A stretch of 16,024 nucleotides of DNA from Clostridiales bacterium UBA3277 (GTDB lineage: Bacteria; Bacillota; Clostridia; Oscillospirales; Oscillospiraceae), in the NCBI GenBank assembly GCA_002362145.1, contig DETX01000124.1, forward strand, positions 1-16,024, read 5' to 3'. Made by a program: the position numbers and the translations under genes. Shown piece after piece: positions 1 to 6,825 of this stretch; within the stretch, counting starts at the first letter, position 1; each line of letters opens with the position of its first letter. Below the pieces are notes generated by a model, which was given only the letters and a program-made list of their open reading frames with translations, was not told the DNA's origin and ran no database searches.

Positions 1-34
1 CTGAAAGACCGCGCCAAACGTATTATACACCTGC

Positions 35-70
35 AAAGCGGGCCTCCCCATTTCTGGGGAGGCCCGCTTT
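35..70. terminator. Bidirectional intrinsic terminator downstream of the regulator gene
   Basis: A perfect 15-bp stem (35-49 with 56-70) with a 6-nt loop. The arms begin AAAGC and end GCTTT, so a short T run follows the stem on either strand. It lies 56 bp past the stop of the minus-strand regulator and would also stop transcription entering from the left. Positions 1-34 and 71-126 show no gene. Confidence 0.85.
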
Positions 71-126
71 ATACGGCCGGATCTGACCTTTTTCTGCGGA
101 AACAGGCGGGATGAAAGCCTTTCTGA

Positions 127-1914
127 TCACGCTTCGTTATTTAAGTAGCGCCAAAGGGTTGTGCGGCCGATGCCCAGCTGACGGGCCGCGGCGGTCTGAT
201 TGCCGTCGTTTTCCTGCAGGGCCTGCTCCACCGCCTGGCGGATGATCTGCTTCAATGTCAGCGACGGGAGATTCGTCTCCTCCTGCCGGGCGGGGGCGGC
301 CAGGGCCCGCTCCCGGCTGAGAATCTCCGCCACATCCGTGTTGCGGATATAATAGGAATCCGTGATGGTGGCCAGCTCCTGAATCACCCGCTTGAACTGC
401 GTAAAGTTGCCGGGCCAGCGGAACCGGCGCAGCTGCTCCATGGCATGGGCGTCAAACCCGGAAATCTGCTTGCCCAGCTCCAGATTCAGGTTGCCAAGGT
501 ACAGGCTCGCCAGGGACGGGATCTCGTCCAGCCGGCTGCGAAGGGTGGGCAGGGTCAGAATCAGGCAGGCCAGCTGGCCTATGAGCTTCGCGGCGGAATC
601 CGGCATCCCGCCCCCCTCCGGGCAGGTGCAGGAAAACAGCAGCCGGTTCCGGCCCGCCAGATCGCTGGCCTGAATCAGATTCATTAGATCCCGGGCCCGG
701 CCCTCCGGCGCCGATTCAAAATTTTGAAAGAAGATGGTAAGGCCGTTGTCGTTGAGGGGCGAGCTGTAGTGGTTCAGCAGAAAATCCCAGGCCTTATCCG
801 CGGCCATGGCGCAGTCCACCACCACATAGGGCTTGCTGCTCTGGGTGCCCCGCAGATACAAAAGGGATGCAATCTGCTCCTTGCCGGTGCCGGTCTCGCC
901 GAGAATCACCACCGGCTTCCGGGTGGCGGCCATGGAGAGAATTTTCGGCTCCAGCTCCCCCAGGGCGCCGCTGAGAAAATAAAAGCTGCTGCTGAATAAA
1001 TGCTCACATTCGTTTTTGCTCAGAGAACGCAGCCCGTTCTTTTCCGGGCGCACCGGGATGGGGGCGGTATCGTAGTGGAATAAATAGTGTCTGGCCCCGC
1101 CGATGGGCAGCTTCTGCGCCACCACCCGGTAGAGGGTGCCGGTCCGGTTGTGGTAAAATTGCAGCGTGCCATGGGCCGGGACCTCGGGAATTTTCCCCCG
1201 CAGCAGTGTCAAAAGCTCTGGGGAGGGGTCCGCGTTCTGGGGATAGTAAACCTCCCCATCCTCCCTGAGCACCAGCAGACTCCCTGCCCCCTCCCCCAGG
1301 ACTTTGCTGAGAATCCGGTTTTCCTGTCGCAGCCGGCGGAAAATACGGCTGACGGAACGGGCCTGTTCCAGCGCCTCGTGGAGGCTTTCCACGCCGGAGG
1401 TGATCAAAAACGCGTTCATTCCCAGCTCCCGGGCCACGGTGTTGGCGACCATATCGCCGATCACCATCCGGTATCCGGCGGCCTGAAGCCGGGACAGCAC
1501 CGGCCGGGCCTCCTTCGCGCTGTGGATGGTCACGATATTGACGGGGGTTTTCAGAAGATCGCAGAGGGTATGGGCGGTTTCCGTAATATTCGGGAAGCCC
1601 ACGACAGCATACTGATCCACATAGTTTTCCGCCAGGCGCATGGTCCGCAGCACATCGTAGACCGACACGGGAATCTCCACCACCGGAATGTCCGTGACCT
1701 GCTGGACCATCTGGGCGGTGCCGCCCCGGGAAATAACGCAGTCATAGTCCTCCGCCTGGTGCTCCCGGACAATGGAAACACCTTCCTCCAAATCGCCCAG
1801 ATAGACATCCAGGTGAATATCCGGATTGTTGTCCGCCGCCCGCTCCATGGCCGCCTGCATCCCCTCATAGGGGGCAATCCCAAGAATCCGCGTCTGGATC
1901 TGCTCCTGTTTCAC
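127..1914 (-). CDS. PrpR-N/PAS/AAA/Fis-HTH transcriptional regulator with a degenerate AAA+ domain
   Basis: Cytoplasmic transcription factor, about 595 aa, probably controlling the divergent catabolic operon. The N-terminal PrpR_N effector domain begins at RILGIAPYEGM, and a PAS-like segment follows (about residues 205-280). An AAA+ domain has an intact Walker A (GETGTGKE, about 339-346). The C-terminal Fis-type helix-turn-helix contains NQTAAARQLGIGRTTLWRYL. The AAA domain is degenerate. The GAFTGA sigma-54 contact loop is absent, with roughly 15 residues missing between Walker A and B. Walker B reads TIFFQN instead of ending in DE, and the sensor-2 motif reads PGNFTQF rather than PGNxREL. 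I chose the GTG start at 1914 because GGAGG lies 8 nt upstream; an in-frame ATG at 1977 has no ribosome site and would include the promoter and operator. In PrpR_N proteins the N-domain binds small organic acids, so a pathway intermediate is the likely effector (inference). It is probably a sigma-A-type regulator. Confidence 0.88.
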   Translation of the reverse strand: MKQEQIQTRILGIAPYEGMQAAMERAADNNPDIHLDVYLGDLEEGVSIVREHQAEDYDCVISRGGTAQMVQQVTDIPVVEIPVSVYDVLRTMRLAENYVDQYAVVGFPNITETAHTLCDLLKTPVNIVTIHSAKEARPVLSRLQAAGYRMVIGDMVANTVARELGMNAFLITSGVESLHEALEQARSVSRIFRRLRQENRILSKVLGEGAGSLLVLREDGEVYYPQNADPSPELLTLLRGKIPEVPAHGTLQFYHNRTGTLYRVVAQKLPIGGARHYLFHYDTAPIPVRPEKNGLRSLSKNECEHLFSSSFYFLSGALGELEPKILSMAATRKPVVILGETGTGKEQIASLLYLRGTQSSKPYVVVDCAMAADKAWDFLLNHYSSPLNDNGLTIFFQNFESAPEGRARDLMNLIQASDLAGRNRLLFSCTCPEGGGMPDSAAKLIGQLACLILTLPTLRSRLDEIPSLASLYLGNLNLELGKQISGFDAHAMEQLRRFRWPGNFTQFKRVIQELATITDSYYIRNTDVAEILSRERALAAPARQEETNLPSLTLKQIIRQAVEQALQENDGNQTAAARQLGIGRTTLWRYLNNEA

Positions 1915-1954
1915 ATTCGTCACCTCCAACAAAATTTCTTCCGTCTTTTTTACA

Positions 1955-1983
1955 ATCGTACCATATTGAAACGTCATTGTCCA
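1955..1983 (-). promoter_or_regulatory. Putative sigma-A promoter of the regulator gene
   Basis: On the minus strand, -35 TGGACA (plus positions 1978-1983) and -10 TACGAT (1955-1960) are separated by exactly 17 nt. Matches to consensus are 5/6 and 4/6. The first operator-like repeat (1958-1972) fills the spacer and overlaps the -10 box, which suggests autorepression. Confidence 0.5.
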
Positions 1984-2067
1984 GCTTTTCTTTCAATTTC
2001 GGTTCATATTGAAACGATATTAAAAATTAGTTTTCAAATTTATTTTTATTTCGTTCCTATATGAAAC
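1958..2067. repeat. Three direct operator-like repeats, consensus GTTCCATATTGAAAC
   Basis: Three 15-bp copies in the same orientation: GTACCATATTGAAAC (1958-1972), GGTTCATATTGAAAC (2001-2015) and GTTCCTATATGAAAC (2053-2067). The first two share the 12-mer CATATTGAAACG exactly. Each copy is an imperfect palindrome (GTTYC...TGAAAC). Spacings are 43 and 52 bp, about four and five helical turns, so the sites face nearly the same side of the helix. A further TTTCAAT half-site at 1991-1997 is inverted to site 2. They are probably binding sites for the adjacent PrpR-type regulator. The background is AT-rich, but exact 12-mer recurrence is unlikely by chance. Confidence 0.65.
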
Positions 2068-2086
2068 AATTGTCTGTCAGATTGAC

Positions 2087-2115
2087 TGGAAAAATGCCGG
2101 TTCCAAACCTATAAT
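2087..2115 (+). promoter_or_regulatory. Putative sigma-A promoter of the catabolic operon
   Basis: A perfect -10 TATAAT (2110-2115) lies 17 nt downstream of a poor -35, TGGAAA (2087-2092). The predicted start is near 2122. Operator repeats 3 and 2 are then centred near -62 and -114, positions typical of an activator. No TGGCAC-N5-TTGC sigma-54 element was seen, in line with the regulator lacking GAFTGA. An inverted TGGAA/TTCCA pair (2087-2091, 2101-2105) covers the -35 region. Confidence 0.6.
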
Positions 2116-2160
2116 AAAGATACCGTTAAGCAGACAAACACAGAAAGACAGGTGATCTTT

Positions 2161-3420
2161 ATGACACAGTTGCTGATTCTGGCAGATGACTTCACAGGTG
2201 CGCTGGACACCGGCGTTCAGTTCGCCACCACCGGCGCAGTAACCAGGGTCATCACCGGTCAGAACGTTTCTCTTTCCGAATTTACCGAGACCTGTGAGGT
2301 TCTGGTGGTGGACGCGGAAACCCGGCACCTGACTGCCGCGGAAGCGGCCAGGATCGTAGGGGGCTACACCGCCCAGGCGGTGGCCCTGGGAATCCCCCAC
2401 ATCTATAAAAAGACAGACTCCGCCCTCCGGGGCAACGTGGGCGCGGAGCTGGCGGCGGTGCTGAAAAATTCCGGCGAGACCTGTCTGCCCTTCCTGCCGG
2501 CCTTCCCCCAGATGGGGCGCAATACCACAGGCGGCATCCACTACATTCAGGGCGTCCCCGTTGCCGAGAGCGTTTTCGGTAAGGACCCCTTCGAGCCGGT
2601 GACCTGCTCCGCCGTCACCGAGCTGATCGCCCTGCAATCCGAAATCCCGGCTGTCAGCTGTCCCCCTCTCACCGCCGAATCCCCTCTGCCCCCGAGCAAT
2701 GGTATCTGGATTTTTGATGCGTCCAGTTTGGACGACCTGCGGGAGACCGGAAAGCGGCTGAAGGAGGAAGGAAAGCTTCACATTCTGGCAGGCTGCGCCG
2801 GATTCGCCGCTGTACTGCCGGAGCTGTTAAACTTAGGCACCGGCAAGCCCCGGAGCATCCCCGCGTTGGGGAAGAACTTCACCGTGATCTGTGGCAGCGT
2901 CAACCCCATCACCGTGGCCCAGGTGGCCTACGCCCAGCAGCGGGGTTTTCTTCACCGGCAGCTGGAACCGGAGCAGAAGCTCAGCAGCGGCTACTGGCAG
3001 ACCCCGGCGGGGGAGGAAGCCCTGGAGGGGCTCTACCGGATGCTGGAAGCCAATCCCCTTAGAATTCTGGACACCAACGACCCCGGCACCAACCAGAAAA
3101 CCGCCGATTACGCCGCGAAATTCGGTATGGACATCCAGGACATCCGCCGGGCGGTGTCCGGCACCATCGGCTATCTGGTGAGCCGCCTGTTCTCCCACGA
3201 GGCGGTGGGCACCCTGCTGATCACCGGCGGCGACACCCTGCTGCAATGTATGAATTACATGGATGTCCATGAAATCGAGCCCTTGGGAGAAATGGACGCG
3301 GGGGTGGTCCTCTCCCGGTTTACTTATCAGGGCATTACCCGCCACGTCATTTCCAAATCCGGCGGCTTCGGCAAGGAAAACCTGCTGACCGAGCTTGCCG
3401 CCGCACTGAGTAAAGCATAA
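2161..3420 (+). CDS. Four-carbon acid-sugar kinase (DUF1537 family), probable D-threonate 4-kinase
   Basis: ATP-dependent cytoplasmic kinase, 419 aa, expected to phosphorylate a tetronate at O4. The N-terminal substrate domain has the family signature LADDFTGALDTG (residues 7-18) and KKTDSALRGN (83-92). The C-terminal nucleotide-binding domain has GGDT (356-359) and ends with KSGGFGKENLL. Length and two-domain layout are normal for OtnK/DtnK/DenK proteins. The family is known to include D-threonate, D-erythronate and 3-oxo-tetronate kinases. The PdxA2-type dehydrogenase in the same operon points to D-threonate or D-erythronate rather than 3-oxo-tetronate. The start is ATG 2161, because AGGTGA at 2150-2155 is its ribosome site; an in-frame GTG at 2152 lies inside that site. 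It is the first gene of the operon. Confidence 0.9.
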   Translation: MTQLLILADDFTGALDTGVQFATTGAVTRVITGQNVSLSEFTETCEVLVVDAETRHLTAAEAARIVGGYTAQAVALGIPHIYKKTDSALRGNVGAELAAVLKNSGETCLPFLPAFPQMGRNTTGGIHYIQGVPVAESVFGKDPFEPVTCSAVTELIALQSEIPAVSCPPLTAESPLPPSNGIWIFDASSLDDLRETGKRLKEEGKLHILAGCAGFAAVLPELLNLGTGKPRSIPALGKNFTVICGSVNPITVAQVAYAQQRGFLHRQLEPEQKLSSGYWQTPAGEEALEGLYRMLEANPLRILDTNDPGTNQKTADYAAKFGMDIQDIRRAVSGTIGYLVSRLFSHEAVGTLLITGGDTLLQCMNYMDVHEIEPLGEMDAGVVLSRFTYQGITRHVISKSGGFGKENLLTELAAALSKA

Positions 3421-3458
3421 CCTTCGGGTTCCAATATCGTAAAATGGAGGTAAACAAT

Positions 3459-4631
3459 ATGAACTACCCTGCACTGCCCGGGCTGACCATGGATGGTCAG
3501 GTCTACTACAACGCGGAAATGGGCACCGTGGAAGCCATCATCCCCCCCGGCCCCTGGCGCACCTGCCACGGCCCCGGAATGGTAGAGCTGCCGGGCGGCG
3601 ACCTGCTGTGCTGCTGGTTTGCCGGCACCTTTGAGGGCGACGCCGATATCCACATCGTCTGCGCAAGGCTGCCCAAGGGGGCGGACAAGTGGGAGGAGCC
3701 CGTGAACGTCTCCGGAGACCCCACCCGTTCCGAGCAGAACCCCTCTTTGTTCCTTGGCCCTGACGGCGCCGTGTGGTGTATGTACACCGCCCAGCTGGGC
3801 CGGATTCCCGGCAAGAACAACATGCAGTACACCTCTCAGGTTCGCTGCCAGAAGTCCTTCGACGGCGGCAAGACCTGGGGCGACTACGAGACCATCTTCC
3901 CCGAGGAGGGCACCTTCTCCCGGCAGCCCATTCAGGTTCTGAAAAACGGCCGCTGGATCTACGGCAACTGGATTTGCACCGACGCCGTGGACGGCCTGGC
4001 AGGCGACCCCTCCGCCTTCCGGATCTCCGACGATCAGGGCAAAACCTGGCGCATGGTCATGATGCCGAAGTCCAACGGCAGGGTTCACGCAACCGTAGTG
4101 GAGCTGGACGATGGTCACCTGGTTGCCTTCATGCGCAGCCGGGAAGCGGACTTCATCTACCGCAGCGAGTCCTTTGACTTTGGCGACAGCTGGTCCGAGC
4201 CGAAGCCCACGGTGCTGCCCAACAACAATTCCTCCATCAGCGCCATCCGCACCCAGTCCGGCCGGATTGCCATTGCCTACAACCCCACCTGCGTCTCCGA
4301 GGATATGCGCAGCAAGTGCGCCTGGCCCGGCCTGCGCTGTCCCGTCGCCGTGGCCCTGTCCGAGGACGGCGGGCTGACCTTCCCCATGATCCGCTGGATG
4401 GAGCGGGGCGAGGGCTACATCGGCGACGAGAACAAGACCAACAACAAGCAGTATGAGTATCCCTACATCATGCAGAGCGCCGACGGACGGCTGCACCTGA
4501 CCTACGCCGCCTTCACCCGGAAGGCCGTGAAGTACGTGAGCTTCACCGAGGCGGATGTAATGGGCGCGAAGCGGGAACGCTATGGTGTCTACAACCCCAC
4601 CTCCGGCGAGGGTGCCCGGGACGCGAAATAA
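3459..4631 (+). CDS. Cytoplasmic sialidase-like (BNR/Asp-box) beta-propeller protein
   Basis: 390 aa, related to the sialidase/neuraminidase superfamily (BNR_2-type). Four Asp-boxes of the form SxDxGxTW are visible: residues 133-140 (SFDGGKTW), 190-197 (SDDQGKTW), 238-245 (SFDFGDSW) and 301-308 (SEDGGLTF). A typical last blade follows, with EYPYIMQSADGRLHLTYA. The N-terminus (HGPGMVELPGGDLLCCWFAGT) is the usual opening blade. There is no signal peptide or lipobox, so it acts inside the cell, unlike classical sialidases. Glycosidase, lyase or isomerase activity are all possible. The neighbouring aldolase and tetronate genes make a ulosonic or ulosaric acid derivative the likely substrate (inference). 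The start is ATG 3459, with GGAGG 8 nt upstream; the ATG at 3444 overlaps that ribosome site. Confidence 0.8.
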   Translation: MNYPALPGLTMDGQVYYNAEMGTVEAIIPPGPWRTCHGPGMVELPGGDLLCCWFAGTFEGDADIHIVCARLPKGADKWEEPVNVSGDPTRSEQNPSLFLGPDGAVWCMYTAQLGRIPGKNNMQYTSQVRCQKSFDGGKTWGDYETIFPEEGTFSRQPIQVLKNGRWIYGNWICTDAVDGLAGDPSAFRISDDQGKTWRMVMMPKSNGRVHATVVELDDGHLVAFMRSREADFIYRSESFDFGDSWSEPKPTVLPNNNSSISAIRTQSGRIAIAYNPTCVSEDMRSKCAWPGLRCPVAVALSEDGGLTFPMIRWMERGEGYIGDENKTNNKQYEYPYIMQSADGRLHLTYAAFTRKAVKYVSFTEADVMGAKRERYGVYNPTSGEGARDAK

Positions 4632-4653
4632 ATTGCACTAGGAGTGATTGGAA

Positions 4654-5820
4654 ATGCTGAAAACCTACAATCTGAAAATGCCCCACGCTGTCTACGGCGG
4701 CGAGAACGCCATGGACAACATTGCCGCCATCATCAAGACCCTGAACGCCAAGAAGGTGGCTATGTTCACCGACAAGGGCCTGCGCAAGCTTGGCCTGTTT
4801 ACCCTGGCCGAGGACGTGGTCAAGGAAACCGGCGTCGAATACTATGTGCTGGACGAGCTGCCCCCGGAGCCTTCCTACATGGCGGTTCAGAAGATCGTTG
4901 ACCAGTTCAAGGAAAGCGGCGCTGACCTGATCGTGGCATGCGGCGGCGGCAGCGTCATGGACGCGGCCAAGCTGGCAAGCGTGCTGGTCACCGATGAATA
5001 CGGCGTCAAGGAGCTGCTGGATAATCCCGGTATGGCACGGAAGTGCGTGCCCATCGTCCTGATTCCCACCACCGCCGGCACCGGCGCGGAGGTCACCCCC
5101 AACGCCATCGTGGGCGTGCCGGAGAAAGAGCTGAAGATCGGCATTGTCAACGAGAACATGATCGCCGACTACGTGATTCTGGACGCCCGGCTCATCAAGA
5201 ACCTGCCCCGGAAGATCGCCGCCGCTACTGGCGTGGACGCCCTGGCTCACTGCATCGAGTGCTTTACCTCCAACAAAGCCAACCCCTTCAGCGATATGTA
5301 CGCTCTGGAAGGCTGCGACCTGATCCTGAACAACATCGAGAAGGCCTGCGACGATCCCGAGGCCATGGCGGAAAAGAACCGGATGCAGATGGCTGCCTAC
5401 TACGGCGGTCTGGCCATCACCGCCTCCGGCACCACCGCCGTCCATGCCCTGAGCTACCCCCTGGGCGGCAAGTACCACATTGCCCACGGCGTTTCCAACG
5501 CCATTCTGCTGACCCCCGTCATGCGCTTCAACGCCCAGGATCCCGCCTTCCGGGCGCGGCTGGCCCAGGCCTATGACCGCTGCTGTCATGAGGACGTGAA
5601 GTGCGCCACCGTGGACGAGAAAGCTGCCTGGATGATCGCGAAAATGGAAGCCATTGTCAAGCATCTGGACATCCCCACCAGCCTGAAGGAATTTAACGTC
5701 CCTGCCGAGGACTTGGAGGGCCTGGTGGAGGCCGGTATGTCCGTGCAGCGTCTGCTGGTGAACAACATGGTCGCCCTGACCGCCGACGACGCCAGAAAGC
5801 TCTATCAGGAGATCCTGTAA
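4654..5820 (+). CDS. Iron-type (group III) alcohol dehydrogenase
   Basis: 388-aa NAD(P)-dependent cytoplasmic dehydrogenase of the Fe-ADH family. The nucleotide-binding GGGS motif is at 97-100 (ACGGGSVMDAAK), and PTTAGTGAE at 138-146. The four metal ligands are all present: D195 and H199 (GVDALAHCIE), H264 (VHALSYPLGG) and H278 (HIAHG). Length is normal. In this operon it probably interconverts an aldehyde (from the aldolase) and an alcohol; reduction of a C4 aldehyde-acid to a tetronate is my proposal, not something the sequence shows. The start is ATG 4654 (GGAG 9 nt upstream); an in-frame TTG at 4648 is too close to the ribosome site. It lies 22 bp after the sialidase-like gene. Confidence 0.9.
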   Translation: MLKTYNLKMPHAVYGGENAMDNIAAIIKTLNAKKVAMFTDKGLRKLGLFTLAEDVVKETGVEYYVLDELPPEPSYMAVQKIVDQFKESGADLIVACGGGSVMDAAKLASVLVTDEYGVKELLDNPGMARKCVPIVLIPTTAGTGAEVTPNAIVGVPEKELKIGIVNENMIADYVILDARLIKNLPRKIAAATGVDALAHCIECFTSNKANPFSDMYALEGCDLILNNIEKACDDPEAMAEKNRMQMAAYYGGLAITASGTTAVHALSYPLGGKYHIAHGVSNAILLTPVMRFNAQDPAFRARLAQAYDRCCHEDVKCATVDEKAAWMIAKMEAIVKHLDIPTSLKEFNVPAEDLEGLVEAGMSVQRLLVNNMVALTADDARKLYQEIL

Positions 5821-5829
5821 TTCCATGTG

Positions 5830-5850
5830 GGGAGGGTCATGGACCCTCCC
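5830..5850 (+). other. Intercistronic stem-loop
   Basis: A perfect 9-bp stem GGGAGGGTC/GACCCTCCC with a 3-nt loop, between the dehydrogenase and aldolase genes. No T tract follows (AGTGAAAAAG), so it is more likely an mRNA-stabilising or processing element than a terminator. Confidence 0.6.
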
Positions 5851-5885
5851 AGTGAAAAAGAAAAATACATAAGGAGCGTCACGTC

Positions 5886-6794
5886 ATGAAAAACTGCGAG
5901 ATCAAAGGCATCATTCCTCCCATTCTGACCCCCATGAACAGCGATGACAACCAGACCGTCAATCATGAGGAGCTGCGCAACCAGGTGGAGCGGCTGCTCT
6001 CCGGCGGCGTCCACGGCCTGTTCCCCTTCGGCACCAACGGCGAGGGCTACATTCTCAGCCTGAAGGAGAAGGAAGAGGTTCTGGAAACCGTCATCGATCA
6101 GGTCAAGGGCCGTGTCCCCGTCTACGCCGGTACCGGCTGCATCTCCACCGCCGACACCATCTACATGAGCAAGCGGGCTGAGGAGCTGGGCGCGGACGTG
6201 CTGTCCATCATCACCCCCAGCTTCGCCCTGGCCAGCCAGAAGGAGCTGTACGACCACTATGTTGCAGTGGCAAAGCACGTGAACATCCCCATCGTGCTCT
6301 ACAACATCCCCATGCGCACCGGCAACAAGCTGCTGCCCGAGACCGTGGCGAAGCTTGCCAAGGACGTGGACGTGATCATGGGCGCCAAGGATTCCTCCGG
6401 CGACCGGGACAATCTGAAGTCCTACATTGAGCTGACGAAGGATCTTGACAAGGACTTCTCCGTGCTGGCCGGCAACGACGGCAACATCCTCTTCTGCCTC
6501 CAGAACGGCGGCAAGGGCGGCATCGCCGGTCGTGCCAACCTGTGGCCCGCTACCGTGGCTTCCATCTACGACCACTTCGTGGCCGGTGAGGTGGAAGAGG
6601 CCCAGAAAGCCCAGGACGACATTGCCAAGATTCAGAGAGTCTTTAAGTTCGGCAACCCCAACACCATCATCAAGAAGGCCGTGAGCCTGATGGGCTATCC
6701 CGTAGGCGACTGCCGCCGTCCCTTCAACTACCTGTGCGACGAGGGCGTGGAAGAGCTGAAGGCCGTTTTGAAGGAAACCGAAAATCTGCATTGA
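5886..6794 (+). CDS. DHDPS/N-acetylneuraminate lyase-family class I aldolase
   Basis: 302-aa (beta/alpha)8 aldolase using a pyruvate Schiff base on Lys168 (GAKDSSGD). The pyruvate carboxylate loop GTNGEG is at 49-54 and the catalytic Tyr139 is in YNIPMRTG. It retains Arg144 at the position where DapA grips the carboxylate of aspartate semialdehyde; NanA lacks this Arg. The DapA proton-relay Tyr pair (TPYY) is replaced by TPSF, so F113 stands where Tyr107 of E. coli DapA would be. This argues against a true dihydrodipicolinate synthase and for an aldolase that handles pyruvate plus an acidic aldehyde. Location in a sugar-acid operon rather than with lysine genes agrees. AAGGAG lies 9 nt before the ATG. 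The exact substrate is unproven. Confidence 0.88.
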   Translation: MKNCEIKGIIPPILTPMNSDDNQTVNHEELRNQVERLLSGGVHGLFPFGTNGEGYILSLKEKEEVLETVIDQVKGRVPVYAGTGCISTADTIYMSKRAEELGADVLSIITPSFALASQKELYDHYVAVAKHVNIPIVLYNIPMRTGNKLLPETVAKLAKDVDVIMGAKDSSGDRDNLKSYIELTKDLDKDFSVLAGNDGNILFCLQNGGKGGIAGRANLWPATVASIYDHFVAGEVEEAQKAQDDIAKIQRVFKFGNPNTIIKKAVSLMGYPVGDCRRPFNYLCDEGVEELKAVLKETENLH

Positions 6795-6825
6795 TCGAAA
6801 TCAATCATAAAAGGAGAAAACGATT

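Noticed and set aside
1087..2064. 325-aa plus-strand open frame
   Set aside because: It runs antisense to the regulator and through the regulator promoter and operators. The minus-strand frame has clear PrpR_N, Walker A and HTH motifs.
2082..2115. TTGACT at 2082-2087 as -35 for the catabolic operon
   Set aside because: The spacer to TATAAT would be 22 nt, too long for sigma-A. TGGAAA at 2087 gives 17 nt.
1978..2160. Sigma-54 (-24/-12) promoter and CcpA cre site
   Set aside because: No TGGCAC-N5-TTGC was found. The TTGAAACGATAT stretch resembles cre but does not keep the central CG in register.
4543..5826. 427-aa open frame on the minus strand
   Set aside because: Antisense shadow of the iron-type dehydrogenase, with His/Gly/Val/Gln-rich composition and no recognisable motif.
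5886..6794. Annotation as biosynthetic dihydrodipicolinate synthase (dapA)
   Set aside because: The relay Tyr motif is changed and all neighbours are catabolic sugar-acid genes.
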